The notes under the pieces: generated by a model
What the model saw: the letters and a program-made list of their open reading frames with translations, nothing else
Databases searched by the model: none
What the model was told of the DNA's origin: nothing
Origin: Kingdonia uniflora
Lineage: Eukaryota; Streptophyta; Magnoliopsida; Ranunculales; Circaeasteraceae
Assembly (NCBI GenBank): GCA_014058105.1
Contig: JACGCM010001796.1
Coordinates: 682,001 to 746,000, forward strand
DNA length: 64,000 nt
Reading direction: 5' to 3'
Made by a program: the position numbers and the translations under genes
Shown here: piece by piece, positions 1-12,050 of the stretch
Position numbering within the stretch: position 1 is the first letter of the stretch
How the letters are laid out: each line of letters opens with the position of its first letter

Positions 1-73
1 TTTCCTTACAGAAGCTCGAACACGGGCCAACTCCGCTTCTAACATTTTGATGCGATCCCGAGAAAAAATAACA

Positions 74-367
74 TCATCTTCTTCTTTTTTTCAATCTTTC
101 CAACAACTTTGTAAATTTAGCTCGAGTAGTGGCTAATTTTGCCTCTTGCTTATTTATTCGACCCACAAGATTATTTATGTGACACTGAGCTCTTCCCATA
201 TCGAACTTCCTTTTCTTTAAACTTTCATTCAACTTCTCCACCTTTTCTTGTGCACTCAATAGTTCAGACTCCTTTTTTACCATTTGCCCGGTTAAATGAC
301 CCACCATGCCTAGCAACTCAATCATCTTCAACTCCATTTTTACATTTAGCTCAACAACATTTTCCAA
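74..367 (-). CDS. Coiled-coil antisense ORF fragment (delta region, C-terminal part)
   Basis: A 97-residue minus-strand frame rich in Lys, Glu and Leu, with heptad-like spacing typical of a coiled coil (for example QEKVEKLNESLKKRK). The similarity of coding strand and composition to the C-terminal part of gamma suggests it is a further exon or gene of the antisense cassette; it runs toward the window edge, so its end is unknown. I recognise no enzymatic domain. It could also be a fragment with no function. Confidence 0.4.
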   Translation of the reverse strand: MENVVELNVKMELKMIELLGMVGHLTGQMVKKESELLSAQEKVEKLNESLKKRKFDMGRAQCHINNLVGRINKQEAKLATTRAKFTKLLERLKKRRR

Positions 368-1246
368 TGTTTTGTGACTCTAGTTTAAATCAACGTTCAA
401 TTTTTTGTTCAAAATAAATAGCGTCTCCCATTGACTTCACACCTCTTCTAATTTGACCTGTACAAACAGTTCACTTTCATATACAAAACAGTTTGTAGAT
501 AAGACAGTTTACATATAATCAAACATCTACATCATAGTATACAATTCATTCTCACAATTATTGTACGCCAATCTTATATTAATGAAATACTTATGTCTGA
601 TCAACCTGCATTTTAACTAGATGTATTCTACTTTCACATCTAAATCTACATACATAAACAGAATGCATCCATCAAGATATTGCTATAGAACATTCAATAT
701 ATCATCAAACAGTACACCTAATCTAGTATGCATACAACAACATTCGTCTAACATAGATAATTTATTTTCGTTCTCTCCTTGACCTACGTAAGGACTGTCC
801 CTTACCTCCTCCTTATCGCTATTTGCCTACTTGGCGTCCTCAGGTAACATAAAGGTCACAACGTCATGTTGGCACTGTCTTTACCGCGAACAAGGTAGTA
901 GACTCTTGGCTTCCTCCCCGTCATCCTCTAACAAATTTTGTGTCAGTGCAGGAGCTGGTCTTTCAAGACCTTTACAATCCTCAACCTTTGTAAACCACAT
1001 ATTTTCGGCTTTTCATTTTCTACATCAAAATCTTTTACTCTATATACAACTTTAATGTGTCTTGCAACTTGTTTAACTCATACTCTAAATTAGCTCACAC
1101 GGCTTTTTGCTCTTTATTTATATTGAAAAATAAAATTCTCATCGATCTTCGACCCGACACAAAACCAAGAGCATCTGATAATACACCTACACCACCCCAT
1201 ATAATAGACATACAAGCTCGAGTTGAATATTTTTTTGTATCTGTAC
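368..1246. other. AT-rich spacer inside the Tat-like element
   Basis: Between the two delta pieces I see only short stop-riddled frames on either strand and no repeat array. On the minus strand the stretch could hold introns or decayed exons of the antisense gene. Confidence 0.3.
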
Positions 1247-1618
1247 TATGACAATTTCTTGCTTCTTACGCCAAAATTTGAACTCGAGCTGGATCTGGTA
1301 TTTTACCTTTTTCTTTCAAAATGAATATGTAAGCATCTTTTAGCCCTCGCTTACTATCCACTTTAGCTTCAAAATACAATGTCATAAATAACAATGCTCT
1401 CTGACACTTGCCTTTATCACCTTTGTCAGCAAAATGAACTTCTTTTATGATTTTTTTTAATAAAGCAAACCTCTCCTTAAAGTCTCATCTCTTTCTATTT
1501 TTATTTTAGCATATCTAAACTGAAGTTCATATAGTTCATTAAAAAAATTATTTGAAATAGATTTAAAATGTCTTATCTCATATTCTGTTTTATTTAATAC
1601 CTGTTGAGTACGAGTCAT
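1247..1618 (-). pseudogene. Antisense ORF delta, N-terminal part, frameshifted
   Basis: Reading the minus strand from an ATG at 1618 gives a protein beginning MTRTQQVLNKTEYEIRHFK. It stays open for about 50 codons, and after a one-base shift continues for about 70 more (through KGDKGKCQRALLF) to a stop near 1249. The start resembles those of alpha (MVTTR) and beta (MVSTR). No family recognised. It lies downstream of gamma on the same strand, so it would be the fourth gene of the antisense cassette. The matching part of the right-hand copy is missing, so conservation cannot be tested here. Confidence 0.4.
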
Positions 1619-1831
1619 AGAGTCCCCCTCTACTCAACGCTATCTCCATTGTGGTAACAGTTTCCCTCAATCACTCTATTTCATGCATAAATTACAATTT
1701 GTCTATTATCAATAACATTCAAAATGGCACAACAAACTTATTCCTACCAAATCTTACAGTCTCAAAACAAATAGATACAGTCCTATCAAAATCAGCTTGA
1801 GATAGGACGAACAAAATACCACAGGAAAATT

Positions 1832-3813
1832 TTATCTATTTTTGGTAGGCTCTACCTTATGAGGTGATTGCAATCCAGCAACGGCCGCCTGAGCTTGATT
1901 TTTTGGGGGGGATGACACATACGATGGAGAGGCATGGGCATTTTGCATGTCCTCGTTGACCGGCTCATCCTCAGCATCTGAAGGAAATATTATCTCTTCA
2001 TACTTACCTTCCAGTCAGAGAGAGATATCGGCCTCGGTTAACCTGAAGTGGCGATATGACTGGATCAAGTTGTCTCTTCCTACCTTCACTGTCTCTACGA
2101 CCATTTCTAAGACTTTTTCACGTTCAGACATCTGCGCCCATAACTCTGAAGTACCTTTCACCACTTCCACCGTTATCTTCTTCTCTTTATCGAGCTGATC
2201 AGTGAGCTCCTTCAACAGAGCAATTTGAGCTTCGACCTTCTGGAAAAGCTAGAAATATTCTTCTGTTTTCTTCTCAAGATAATCCGAAGACCCCTTCACT
2301 AGCATAGATAGCTGCCAACACAATAAAAAAGTCATGAATGGATATATCAATCAACGTACAGTAAACAAAACATATTAACATATACCTGCACCATCTGCTC
2401 TTCAAATACTTCTTCAAGCTTCCTCAGATTAGTCCCAGCCATATCAAAATAGCTTTGTTGTACTAACCTTAGCTTCGCCATAGCTTTAGACCGAGTTTGA
2501 TCATTACTTTCGATTTCATATTATTTTAACTCCCTCACTATCCTTATGTTGCTTTAACTCTGCAGTATCAGTAACCTCCAGGGGTGGCAACTTACCACCC
2601 TTTTCCCCATTTGAAGCCTCTCGAAAAGAACGAGAAGATTCCCTGAGCGTTCTATTCGTCATGCAAAACTTCTACTGGCCGCTCAAACTTTTCGGAGACG
2701 GCGGAGGGATGCCAGTTAAATCCCCAATGGGATGAAGGTCCGTATTTACAATGTTAACAGAATCCTCTCGATCTACCATAGCCCATCTTTGGTTAGCTCG
2801 CTGAACATCTAGAATTTTGGAGTCCACTCTTTTATCCTTACAAATGTTTAGATCCTCACGAACTTGCTTCAGCTCTATCTGTTCATGAGCTACACAGTCA
2901 AATAAGCACGATTTGTCAGGAACGGCTGTAGCTGTAGGACCTAATAGGAAAAATATACATAAATGATTAACTGCTTTTAGATAATCAAATATTTGATCAA
3001 GATAACAGAAGTTACTTACTCGGATTAAAATATTTAAATTCCAGCTCGAGCGCTGGTTCATCTGGGACCTGCATATAGTTACCCCTAACCAATACAAGAT
3101 GGTCGTTCCATGGTCAACCAACATATTTAAAGTCAAAAAACATCAGCCTCGAAGAGTTGCTAAACAGGTAACAAGTTTTGTAAGCTGTCAAATACTTTAT
3201 ATTGTAATATTTCATTACATCAACTGCAACAAACTGCTTCGCAATACCATTCTCACTCCACCTTTTATTCAAAACTTCCTATTTAATTGTGCTCGGTAGC
3301 AGTGCAGTATTCATGACCCTTTTTTGAAAATAAGTCAGTGGTACCCTAAGACCATAGACCACTTGGTTCAGATAATACAGAAACCCATCATCTGGGCCTA
3401 ATGTCCCAGACCCATTATAGTATGAAATATCTACATCCTCCCGAATACCTCTCTTCGCTTTCCACAGGTCGAGATTAAGCACTTGATAATATACCTTTTT
3501 CCCTTGAACTGGAAAAAATGTTATGAACCACAGACTTTACTCCATTACATAGTCTCCCCATTTCTGGGTTAATTTCATTTTAAATTTCGAATATTATTTT
3601 CATATATCTACTCCTTCTGGATATATAAAAAAAATGACTCATCCTCAATCTCTATTTCAGTATCCCCCTCTACTATATCCTCGACTTGAATGGGCACATT
3701 AGTTACTATACCCATGGTTACTTCCCTACTGTCTACAACATCCTCCATGCCGCCACAATCGTCCCCTCTACCTGACGACGATGTTTCCTAGGTCTTAAGT
3801 TCTTAGAACGCAT
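1832..3813 (-). pseudogene. Antisense gene gamma, left copy (multi-exon, decayed)
   Basis: Homologue of the plus-strand gene at 20378-22411. The ATG at 3813 (MRSKN) follows an acceptor-like TTTGTAG. An early frameshift separates it from the next conserved frame (SSSGRGDD...). A conserved block ends at a GTAAGT donor (exon end 3020); a short intron (2941-3019) ends in TATTAG, and the next exon starts at 2940 with a conserved PDKS motif. A later intron (about 2305-2382) precedes a coiled-coil segment (MKELTDQLDKEKK, 2215) and a Pro/Ser/Gln-rich tail ending near 1832. The lesions differ from those in the right copy, so the common ancestor was probably open. The composition recalls plant 'putative gypsy-type transposon' proteins, but I cannot confirm that. 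Function unknown. Confidence 0.6.
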
Positions 3814-4441
3814 ACTCAACCTACAAATAAAATATATTTTATTATTCAGTCTGTCTCTACGATTTATTCTTTACACAGTTATACAATAGTCCACAAAAAC
3901 AAAAAATAGAACCCCACCCATGCTTACTTTTTCCTTATTACCCAATAAAACAATTTCAAACTTTCCAAGCAACAAAAACAATAGTCAGACTTTCTCCCTT
4001 CTCCCACAAACAGTTACAGCACATAACTCCAACAAACCCAGACAATTTGAAAACACATACCCCAAATAGAACTTCTACAATACTAATCAGTACAAACAAA
4101 ATTCTTCCAGTAATATAATTACATCACATTCTAACAAACATACAGATGAGATTCACAAACAACAAATATACAAAATCCTATTTACTTTAAAAGTAACATA
4201 GAAATCACAGAGTTTACATACCTGTATTGGAAGACCCACAATCTTCTACTCTGCCCGTAGCTTTAACACAAATTTCTTGATTACGCTGTTTTTCCAACAA
4301 AATCCTTTCACCAGATACAGTTTTTGTTAATGGCGGACTACGCTAAGACCTCAAGAATTTTCTCTCTCTAGAAACAATGCTCACAATACTTTTTTCTCTC
4401 TCTATAACTGTAAATAATTGATGAGGGAGAGAAAAACAATT

Positions 4442-4490
4442 TTTTATACTCTCCCTTGGTTTTTGAAAAGATGGCTCCCTCAGACACGTG
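4442..4490 (-). promoter_or_regulatory. Antisense promoter of gamma (G-box and TATA box)
   Basis: On the minus strand a CACGTG G-box (4485-4490, inside GACACGTGTC) is followed 37 bp later by TATAAAA (4442-4448) and then a pyrimidine-rich CTCTCCCTC stretch. The right-hand copy has the same three parts with the same spacing at 19757-19805. Downstream lies a leader with a donor-like ACAG|GTATGTAA and, after about 0.4 kb, an acceptor just before the gamma ATG. Promoter activity is inferred. Confidence 0.55.
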
Positions 4491-4932
4491 TCAGTCACAC
4501 CTATAGCCTCTATAGACATGTCCTTTTGCTGTACAGTATCATCATTACTTCGTGGATAAAGTGTTCTATTATCATGTCTAATGTCTATCCCACACATCAG
4601 CCATTAAACAATTCAATTCCTCATTCCTAAGAAAATCTGCACGATTGCACACTATTCTTTCCCTCAAACAAAATCGTACTACACCATCCTTCATTCCTAT
4701 AAATAACAAATAGTTTAAAATTCAAAATCTTTAAAACAGTCTTTTGACACCAGACACAGTTATCACCCATCATAACTGTCCCATAAATGGTGTAATACAC
4801 GTATTAGTCCTACTTTTCAGTTCATAGTTTAAATATGAACTTATACAAAATACAATAGTTAACAAACATAGAATACTACAAATGGATTCCTAATTCATAT
4901 CGAGCTTAACAGTTCGTGCTTACATTAAAATA

Positions 4933-5282
4933 TAGTTACATTTAAACCAGCCCAGGTGACTCAGTTCACCACATGGAATTATCTCCCCGCCCCCTCTGTT
5001 GCACTCTCATCCTCTTTAGTAAACTTATCCAGTACAATTTTTTGAACAACAACCTCTTGAAGGTTAGCATCCAGGAGAAGAGCACGAAAAACATTACACC
5101 AGAAATAGTGATCCAGCTCTACACGCCCACCTTCATCATCTAAGCTGGCCAACTATAACGGCCACTCTGGTAGCACAACATCATAAGGCAGCTGGCAAAA
5201 GTACTGCTCACAAAGTTCAACCACCTTAATGGCTAGCCTACCTTCCACGGCATGTTACGCGCTAAAAGCGTATCCTTACCAT
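4933..5282 (-). pseudogene. Antisense ORF beta, left copy (frameshifted)
   Basis: Minus-strand homologue of the ORF at 18972-19340. The ATG at 5282 (MVRIR) is followed by a frameshift, then a clear match: QYFCQLPYDVVLPEWPL here, against a YFHHLPYDVV segment in the right copy, and FWCNVF against FIWCNIF. Where the right copy has a TGA stop after LSE, this copy has TGG (Trp), which indicates that the ancestral frame was open. It carries its own stop shortly after. No known family. The chromovirus inserted about 41 bp upstream of the start. Confidence 0.5.
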
Positions 5283-5323
5283 GACAACTTCCAATTAACC
5301 AAAAGAATTCTCCCTACATAAGA

Positions 5324-5827
5324 TAATCCACAATACGATGAAGAAGCTCTAGTTAGCAGAAGGATATGAAGAACACCAAAATTGGGAAAATTAAACCTTC
5401 AATTGCTTAGAAAAAATGAAGTAGATTACAATGAATCACTTTAAAACCCTAGGCTTCTCTCAAAACTTTTTTCAGATTTAACATAGAAAAGAAATAACCT
5501 AAGTCCCCGTTATATACTAGGGAACCTAAAATACTAAAAACACGCATCTCGAGGCAAAAATACCCTTTAAAATATAACCACCACCAAAAGAAAAAAGGAT
5601 AAATCACGCCTCTGTTCGAACAGAATAAGTTTCTGTTTGAATAAAATAAAGTGCATTCGAATAGACAAAAATCTATTTGAATAAAATCTATCAGGCAGAA
5701 ATCTATTCGAGCAAAAATAAATCTGTTCAAATAAAGCCCATCAGGCAAAAATGTATTCAAACATAAATAATTATGTTAGAATAGAAACTTGAAAACCTTT
5801 ATGTCTTCGTCAGATCCTCTTGGATCA
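5324..5827 (-). repeat. 3' LTR of the chromovirus
   Basis: Matches 9123-9626 along its full 504 bp. On the minus strand it runs TGATCC...GGATTA. It contains several TTCGAA-centred motifs between 5610 and 5765. Confidence 0.85.
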
Positions 5828-5865
5828 TGGCTCCACCCTTTATGAGCCTTGAGCTCCTACTTAAG

Positions 5866-8800
5866 CTAGAACTGGAGATGTGGGAATGCGGCGATACCCA
5901 ATTCCCTGCTGTACCACTTCGACTTACTCGGTAGTGTACCCTTATTCTCAACTCGGAACGATTTAATAACACCCCGTTTTGTAGTATGAACCTTCCTCTC
6001 TAGAATATTATCCACCGACAATGGATCTTCTCTTTCCATCCTTAAGTCATCAACTGACGGTAGGCGAGAATCGATTTCAAGGTCTTTATCCAGAAGAGAC
6101 GGCTCAAACAGCTTTAAATACTCGACATTAATTACCGAATACATCTTCATAAAAAGTGACAAATCCAACTAGAATGCATTGTCACCAATCTTCTTGAGGA
6201 TCAAAAATGGACCATAGCGAATAGGTTTGAGCTTCTTACCTTCCCCCTAAAGCCGTTCCTTACCCAAATGCAACCAAAAGAGGTCGCCCTCAAGATGTAC
6301 TGCTCCTGTAAACATCTCAGAATGGTAAACAGTCGGTTTCCCATCCTGTAAAAGGATAGCCCCCAATGCATAGTCTGACGCATCTATCTCAACCTCAAAA
6401 GGCCGCTGTAAATTAGGCAATGCTAACACTGGTACATCCGTAATCTTCTGCTTTAGTAACAGAAAGGTCTTCTCATGCTGCTCTTTCCACACAAACTGTA
6501 CCCCAATTTTTGTCAAAGAATGCCTATTTGTGAAAAATGCCGAATAAATTTCCATAAGTATTGACAAGAACCCATAAAACTCCTCACTTCCGTCACTGTG
6601 TACGATCTAGGCCAATTCGTAATGACCGAGACCTTTTTTGGATCGACCTTAAGCTCGCCGCCACCAACAATAAAACCTAAATGGACTAGCTCCTGTTTCC
6701 CAAACTCGCACTTCATCCCGTTAAGAAAAAGTTGTTGATCGCAACACACCCAACACTTTGTGTAAATGCCCAAGATGCTCCTCCCATGTACGACTATATA
6801 TCAAAATATCATCCAAATATACAATCACAAAATCATCAATAAAGGTATGAAGTACCTCATTCATTAGCCGCATTAACGTCGCCAGAGCATTGCATAACCC
6901 AAAAGGCATCACTAACCACTCAAATAACCCTGTTTGGTTTTGAACTCTGTCTTCCAAGTATCCTCCTCCCAGATTCTAACTTGATGGTAACCCGACTTAA
7001 GATCCAGCTTGGTGAAAAACTGAGCCGTCTGCAATTCATCTAAAAGCTGATAATGATTCTTCACCGTGATCTTGTTCAACGCCCGATAATCCACACACAT
7101 CCTCCAAGACCCATCCGTCTTCGGCACCAGTAACACCGACGACCCACAAGGTGAGCAACTTGGATTAATAACTCCTTGCTCCTGGAGTTCATGTACCTAT
7201 TTCTTGATCTCATCAGACTCTATAACAGAAGTGCGATATAACCCAATATTGGGTAGTGGCTCACCATTCACCAAGGTAATATCATACTCCACATCTCTTT
7301 TACGCAATATCCCTTCTATTCCCAGAAACAAGTCTTCATACCCCTCTTACAACTCCCCCATATCGGTTTGTTGGTTAGGAGACATTGCCAAAGTAGACAA
7401 TATTGTAGCCGACGGACCCACTTGAACCTGTCGTACCAATAATAAAACAAACTTGTCGTTCGCATTAACCAACCTCTTCGCCTGAGTCGCCATTACCAAA
7501 TTACTGGTAGTGATATGTTCCTTGCACGCATTAATATGAAACTTTATCCCATCCTTCACCAAATGATACTTGTGAGCACGACGGTAAAGGATTGCATCTC
7601 GGTCCCAAATATAAGGGCTACCCAAGAAGACTTGACACACGTCCAATGGAGCTACCTCACATGTCACTTCGTCAATAAATTTCTCAGTAATCGTAAACTT
7701 GAACGTAGACTGCTTAGTGATCTTCAACTCTGCGTCTTTCTGAATCCAACCCAAACCATTCGACTTAGGATGAGCTACAGTAGCCAAGCCCATCGTCTTC
7801 ACCACCGCCTCATAAATTAAATTCTTCTGGCTACTCAGATCAATAATGGCCTCGACTAAGCTCTGCTTCACTTAAATGCTGACAAAGAAAAACTTTTCCC
7901 GACTCGCCTCGTTGATAACTAGAAGTTGCTTGAACATTAGAGAAAGCTTAGGATTTGGCTTATCTAAATTTGGAAGATCCACAATCGCTGCGGCTAGTAC
8001 ACATTTCTCTTTCTTGCCCTTCTCCTCCTTCGGCCGAAGCTCCGGGTGAAGTTTCCAACATCTATCAGAATTGTGCCCATTAGCCTTACAATGACTATAG
8101 ATAGCCCCCTTGAATGAAGACCCCTCACCTTTGGACTCCCCTTTCTTATCAAACTTCCAATTAGCCTTGTACCCCAACTTATTCTTATCATCTTTTTTGT
8201 CGCTCTTCAAGTACTTGCCTTCAATAGAAATTACTTTAACGGTTGCATCTTCGATATCTGCCATATTAAAGAGCTTTAATTCTCTTTGAATAGACTCTGA
8301 CAAACCCCCCGTATACTTCATGAACATATCGTACTCCTCCACGTCAATATCCAAAACCAAAGCTTAGTTATGAAACTCCGTAGTAAACTATTGCATGGAT
8401 TGCCCAAACCTTTGGCGCAAGTTGTGCCATTTATACTGTCGTTCATGTTCATACCCAATGGGATAAAATTACTTCCTCACCAAGACCTTGAATTCCTTCC
8501 AACTCAGACTTTCGACATCATGTCGCTTCTGATAGAATTTTTACCACGTGAGTGAGTGACTTGTGAATTTCAAAGTTGAGAAGCAAATCTTCTGAGCGTT
8601 GGAATATTCATCAATTGAAAAATAGGTCTCTAACCTATCTAGCCAATTATCTAATTTCTCGGCATCGACGGAACCATCGAAAAATGGAATCTCAATCTTA
8701 AAACCAAGACAAAGATTACGCATAGGATTTACTGACTTACCAAGACCTGGACGCTCCTTGATGGAATCGGCATCACTAGATTCATCGAATACCGGAACGT

Positions 8801-9073
8801 CCTCGTCACCATCCACCTCCATAACCCCTTCTTCGAATGGTCACGCCGTTTCACCGAAACGGATGCCTTCGCGAGGTTTGTGAGGCACAACTGCTCCACT
8901 AAATCCCCTACAGTAGAAGTTAGGGAGGAAACTATCATTTCTAAAGCCGTGAGTCTTTCATTGGGATCGCCCATCTCTAAATCGTCCTTCTTCGAATTAG
9001 GTTTGTAATGGATCTTCAACGGACTCACTAACTTCTCCTTCGTTTGCTTGAGACGGTCACGTGTAGAGACCAT
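5866..9073 (-). pseudogene. Chromovirus gag-pol polyprotein, decayed and internally deleted
   Basis: The start is at 9073 (MVSTRDRLKQ). In order on the minus strand: gag (8541-9073); a zinc knuckle near 8070-8110 whose first Cys is Tyr (YSHCKANGHNSDRC); protease region (7347-7871); RT with FTKLDLKSGYHQVRI (6912-7136) and the YLDDIL active site (6721-6957); RNase H start (EVEIDASDYALGAIL, about 6390); then an abrupt join at about 6290 to the integrase end (GDLFWLHLGKERL) and GPY/F module (KPIRYGPFLILKKIGD, about 6190-6230). The frame ends in a chromodomain-like segment (ILERKVHTTKRG...SKWYSRELG, 5866-6010). Several frameshifts and stops. The missing stretch is most of the integrase, so the element would be non-autonomous. 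Confidence 0.85.
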
Positions 9074-9122
9074 AAACCACAATCAACCCCCTGAAAATTG
9101 CAACTGGAAATCTGATACCACT

Positions 9123-9626
9123 TAATCCACAATACGATGAAGAAGCTCTAGTTAGCTGAAAGATACGAAGAACACCAAAATTGGGGAAAATAAAGCTTCA
9201 ATTGCTTAGAAAAAATGAAGTAGATTATAATGAATCACTCTAAAACCCTAGGCTTCTCTTAGAACTCTTTTTAGATCTAACATAGAAAAGAAATAACCTA
9301 AGTCTTCTTTATATACTAGGGAACCTAAAATACTAAAAGCATGCATCTCTAGGCAAAAACACCCCTCAAAATACAACCACCGCCAAAAGGAAAAAGGCTG
9401 AATTGCGCCTCTATTCGAGCAAAATAAGTTTCTGTTCGAATAAAATAAAGTGTATTCGAATAGACAAAAATCTATTCGAATAAAACCCATCAGGCATAAA
9501 TCAATTCGAACATAAATAAATTTGTTCGAATAAAACCCATCAGGAAGAAATGTATTTGAACATAAATAATTTTGTTCCAATAGAAACTTGAAAACCTTCA
9601 TGTCATCGTCAGATCCTACTGGATCA
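9123..9626 (-). repeat. 5' LTR of the chromovirus
   Basis: Partner of 5324-5827, same length. The primer-binding site is on its inner side at 9111-9120. TTCGAA-centred motifs recur at 9415-9575. Confidence 0.85.
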
Positions 9627-10317
9627 GAATAATAGGATAAAAGGTACCCAGGGATCAAGTTCTTATATAGCTAGCAAGAAAATCTTTTATGCACCACAAA
9701 TATCGCTTAAGGAACAGATTTGGGGTATATATATTCTAAAGAAACAAATTGTTAGAAATAAGGATATACTCTCAACCAATTTTTGGGATATTTTTTGAAC
9801 AACTCACACTTACCATCCTAAGAAGAATATTTTACTCAATACGTGGATACTATTTCTCACATGGATCGAACCACAGTGTTGCCAAGAAGATAGCGATAGT
9901 AATCTACTACAGAACGAATATATCTTTTGCACAACTACATCAAGGTATTTTTGCGTCATGAAACAGTTCGAGGAACTTTTTCAGAGATCGATCCAACCTC
10001 CTGCATACCCATATAAACAGTTCGAAACATTTTTTACAAACCGCTTTTACAAGGTCAAAATAATTTCTACAACTTATAAACAGGACGATATAAGTCACAG
10101 CACAATGACAAGAAAGGACAAATTTTTTCCACATGCAAAGGTTACAAATTCAGTCATTTTCAAACAACCTAGTTGCAACAAAAACTTGTTATTTGTACCA
10201 AGGTAACAGCTCGAGGCATTCCAACATAGTTCATAAATAACAGTTTACACACTTTTAGTTCAAGGAAATCTTTTTTTTCTTATCTCAAAAAGACAGTACA
10301 TTAACAATACAAAGACC
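9627..10317. other. Alpha-beta spacer of the Tat-like element
   Basis: With the chromovirus removed, this stretch corresponds to 18123-18971 of the right-hand copy, the gap between alpha and beta. No convincing reading frame on either strand; sequence similarity to the right copy is low by eye. Confidence 0.4.
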
Positions 10318-10647
10318 CTACATAATCCAGTCATTGGCAGGGTAGCGGCGAGACTTCCTTTGACGAACAACAACAGCCTCGTCCACCTCTGAAACCGTCT
10401 CCTCTGCCAGAAGACGTAGATCATTTCTACACCCCTCCCCCGGCGTCACAATATAATGGAAGTGCACCATTTGATAGTAATCGTCATCCTCCTCCTCTTC
10501 CTCTTCATACGTCATACCGTGGTAGGTAGGGCGTACATAAATAGGAGTAAGAAGGTCAAGAGACTGGGTCCCAAAGTATCAAAACTGCAGCTCTTGCACT
10601 TTGGTAAGAACTTTAGCCTCGTAAGATTGATGTCTGGTGGTCACCAT
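10318..10647 (-). pseudogene. Antisense ORF alpha, left copy (one stop)
   Basis: From the ATG at 10647 the minus strand reads MVTTRHQ, meets one TGA in place of a sense codon about 24 residues in, then continues YFGTQSLDLLTPI, an acidic run of Glu and Asp, FHYIVTPGE, and ends with a conserved RKSRRYPANDW. Homologous over its whole length to the open ORF at 17784-18122, with conserved blocks at the start (MVTTR), middle (YFG, QMV.FHY) and end (RKSRRYPAN.W). The basic C-terminal motif might bind nucleic acid or act as a localisation signal; that is a guess. No known family. Confidence 0.6.
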
Positions 10648-10917
10648 CTTCACTAACGAAAAAGCCACGAAGAAGGTATTTACAGAAGGTCTGGAATGAA
10701 TGAAGTACTTGAAGCATACAAGTCGATACTACAGCAGCATCAATATTTATACAGAGACTCTATTCAATACTAATAATGAGTTCCAATGCAGGAATAAATT
10801 CTAATGCAACAACCATTAACAACAATAGGTTTTGGGGAACTCAACAGCCAAAACGGATATTCAAGAATGAATATTGGAAATGATCCCTACACATTTAATA
10901 CAGCATTAATGAAGTTG
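10648..10917. other. 3' UTR of the Tat-like element
   Basis: A short stretch between alpha and the hairpin. It is AT-rich and has no frame on either strand. Confidence 0.4.
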
Positions 10918-10959
10918 CTCAACCAACACCACTCGTACTCTTAGTTGAGAGGAGGCGGT
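10918..10959 (+). promoter_or_regulatory. Hairpin and polypurine tract before the 3' LTR
   Basis: Arms CTCAACCAA (10918-10926) and TTAGTTGAG (10941-10949) can pair, and the 3' arm runs into the purine tract GAGAGGAGGCGG that would prime plus-strand synthesis. The same arrangement occurs at 17290-17337, 17483-17530, 25031-25078 and 62661-62708. Confidence 0.55.
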
Positions 10960-11451
10960 TGTAAGGGCTTATTTCCCACTCTCGACCAAAGCCTGGATAT
11001 CGACCTCCACACTAACAGCTCGATTCAGTAGTCACACAATGTCATTAAAGAAGCCATTACGAATAAGAAGGATCAGACCGTTACACAATCAATATGAAGA
11101 CTCATCAAAACCATATTGAAACGTTTGTCATTAAAGGTAATAAATGTCATCAAACGGTCATATTATAAGACTTATAAATAAGACCAGAGAACTACAGATT
11201 AGGAATACATGAAAAATCCTAGACAGATAATTCTACCTAGAAACTCTACACAGAACTATCCAGAGCGTTCTTTGTAATAGCTAGTCAATCAATAATATAT
11301 TTTTCTTAATCCTCAAGAGAGTTCGTGGTTTTATCTATTCAGGGGTTTCTACGCTAATCTTTGTGTTTGATTAGTTGTTGCTTATTACATTCTAATCGTA
11401 TTCGGTGTGAGATACTAAATTCGAGATACGAAATTAGGCTCTTACAATTTC
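10960..11451 (+). repeat. 3' LTR of the left Tat-like element
   Basis: Starts TGTAAGGGCTTATTTCCC directly after the purine tract and ends GGCTCTTACA. It has a TATA-like ATAAATA near 11172-11179. It belongs to the same LTR family as 15212-15700 and 46361-46847. Its right end is the left border of MYB block A. Confidence 0.8.
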
Positions 11452-12050
11452 CATTTGGGATATTTGGTTTTGCTTTAAACTCTGCAAATTGTGACGTATG
11501 TGGAGGAGATGAGGCCATTAAAAACCCTTATCCAAACAACAACTAATCTAAAACCAGAAAACTCAATGTTGATTTCCAAACAGTATATTTTTCTAAACCA
11601 GTTCAAGTTCGAATTTGTTTAGGCCAATATAAAACTAGCTGCTCTAGTTTTGGGGATTCCCAGCCCAAAAGCTATCTAACGCAATCTTTTTTGTGACTCA
11701 ATTTAAACAAAAAAAACGTGGATATAACTTATATGGTTCAAAAGCTGTTTAGATTCGTACGAGATTGCATCATCCTACTACAATGGGAAGGGACCAGAAA
11801 ACGACCCCGTGGTTGTCTTTTATAGATATTACAAAGAAGGGAAACAAAATACAATGTATATTTGGAGTAATAATAGTTATAACGATATTGACAATTCGGA
11901 ACTGTAGATCTATTTTCTAACAGTTTCTGGCATAATAATAACTCAGAGAAAATGATGGCAGTATGTATACATGAAATGAGCCTCATTAAAACGATACACG
12001 TACATATGCATGAGTGGGATAAATAACTCATTCTTGAAAACCTACTCTCC
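11452..12050. other. 3' flank of MYB copy A
   Basis: No reading frame of note. The sequence is shared by all three MYB blocks, so it is part of the duplicated unit. It should hold the MYB 3' UTR and polyadenylation signals, which I cannot place precisely. Confidence 0.5.

Larger units (their letters stand above)
5324..9626 (-). mobile_element. Chromovirus-type Ty3/gypsy element, internally deleted
   Basis: Two 504-bp LTRs (5324-5827 and 9123-9626) bound a minus-strand gag-pol remnant. A primer-binding site complementary to initiator tRNA-Met (TGGTATCAGA, minus strand at 9111-9120) lies two bases inside the 5' LTR. Gag, protease, RT, RNase H and a C-terminal chromodomain-like tail are present, but the RNase H runs directly into the last part of integrase, so most of integrase is missing. 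The LTR pair differs at many positions, so the insertion is not recent. It interrupts the spacer between alpha and beta of the Tat-like element. I could not see a clean target duplication (TAAGA left, GAATA right). Confidence 0.85.
1..11451 (+). mobile_element. 3' part of a plus-oriented Tat-like Ty3/gypsy retrotransposon
   Basis: The orientation comes from the right end: a purine-rich tract (10943-10959) followed by a TG...CA LTR at 10960-11451. No gag or pol is seen; the 5' part would lie left of the window. Between the left edge and the tract there are only minus-strand reading frames (alpha, beta, gamma, delta), i.e. genes antisense to the element. The same order is found in the inverted copy at 16.7-22.7 kb. 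A chromovirus (5324-9626) is inserted between alpha and beta. Assignment to Tat rests on LTR and tract similarity to the gag-pol element at 57-62.8 kb; extra antisense ORFs before the 3' LTR are known for Tat/Ogre-like plant elements. Confidence 0.7.

Noticed and set aside
9111..9123. Target duplication for the chromovirus
   Set aside because: TAAGA and GAATA at the two ends do not match well enough to claim.
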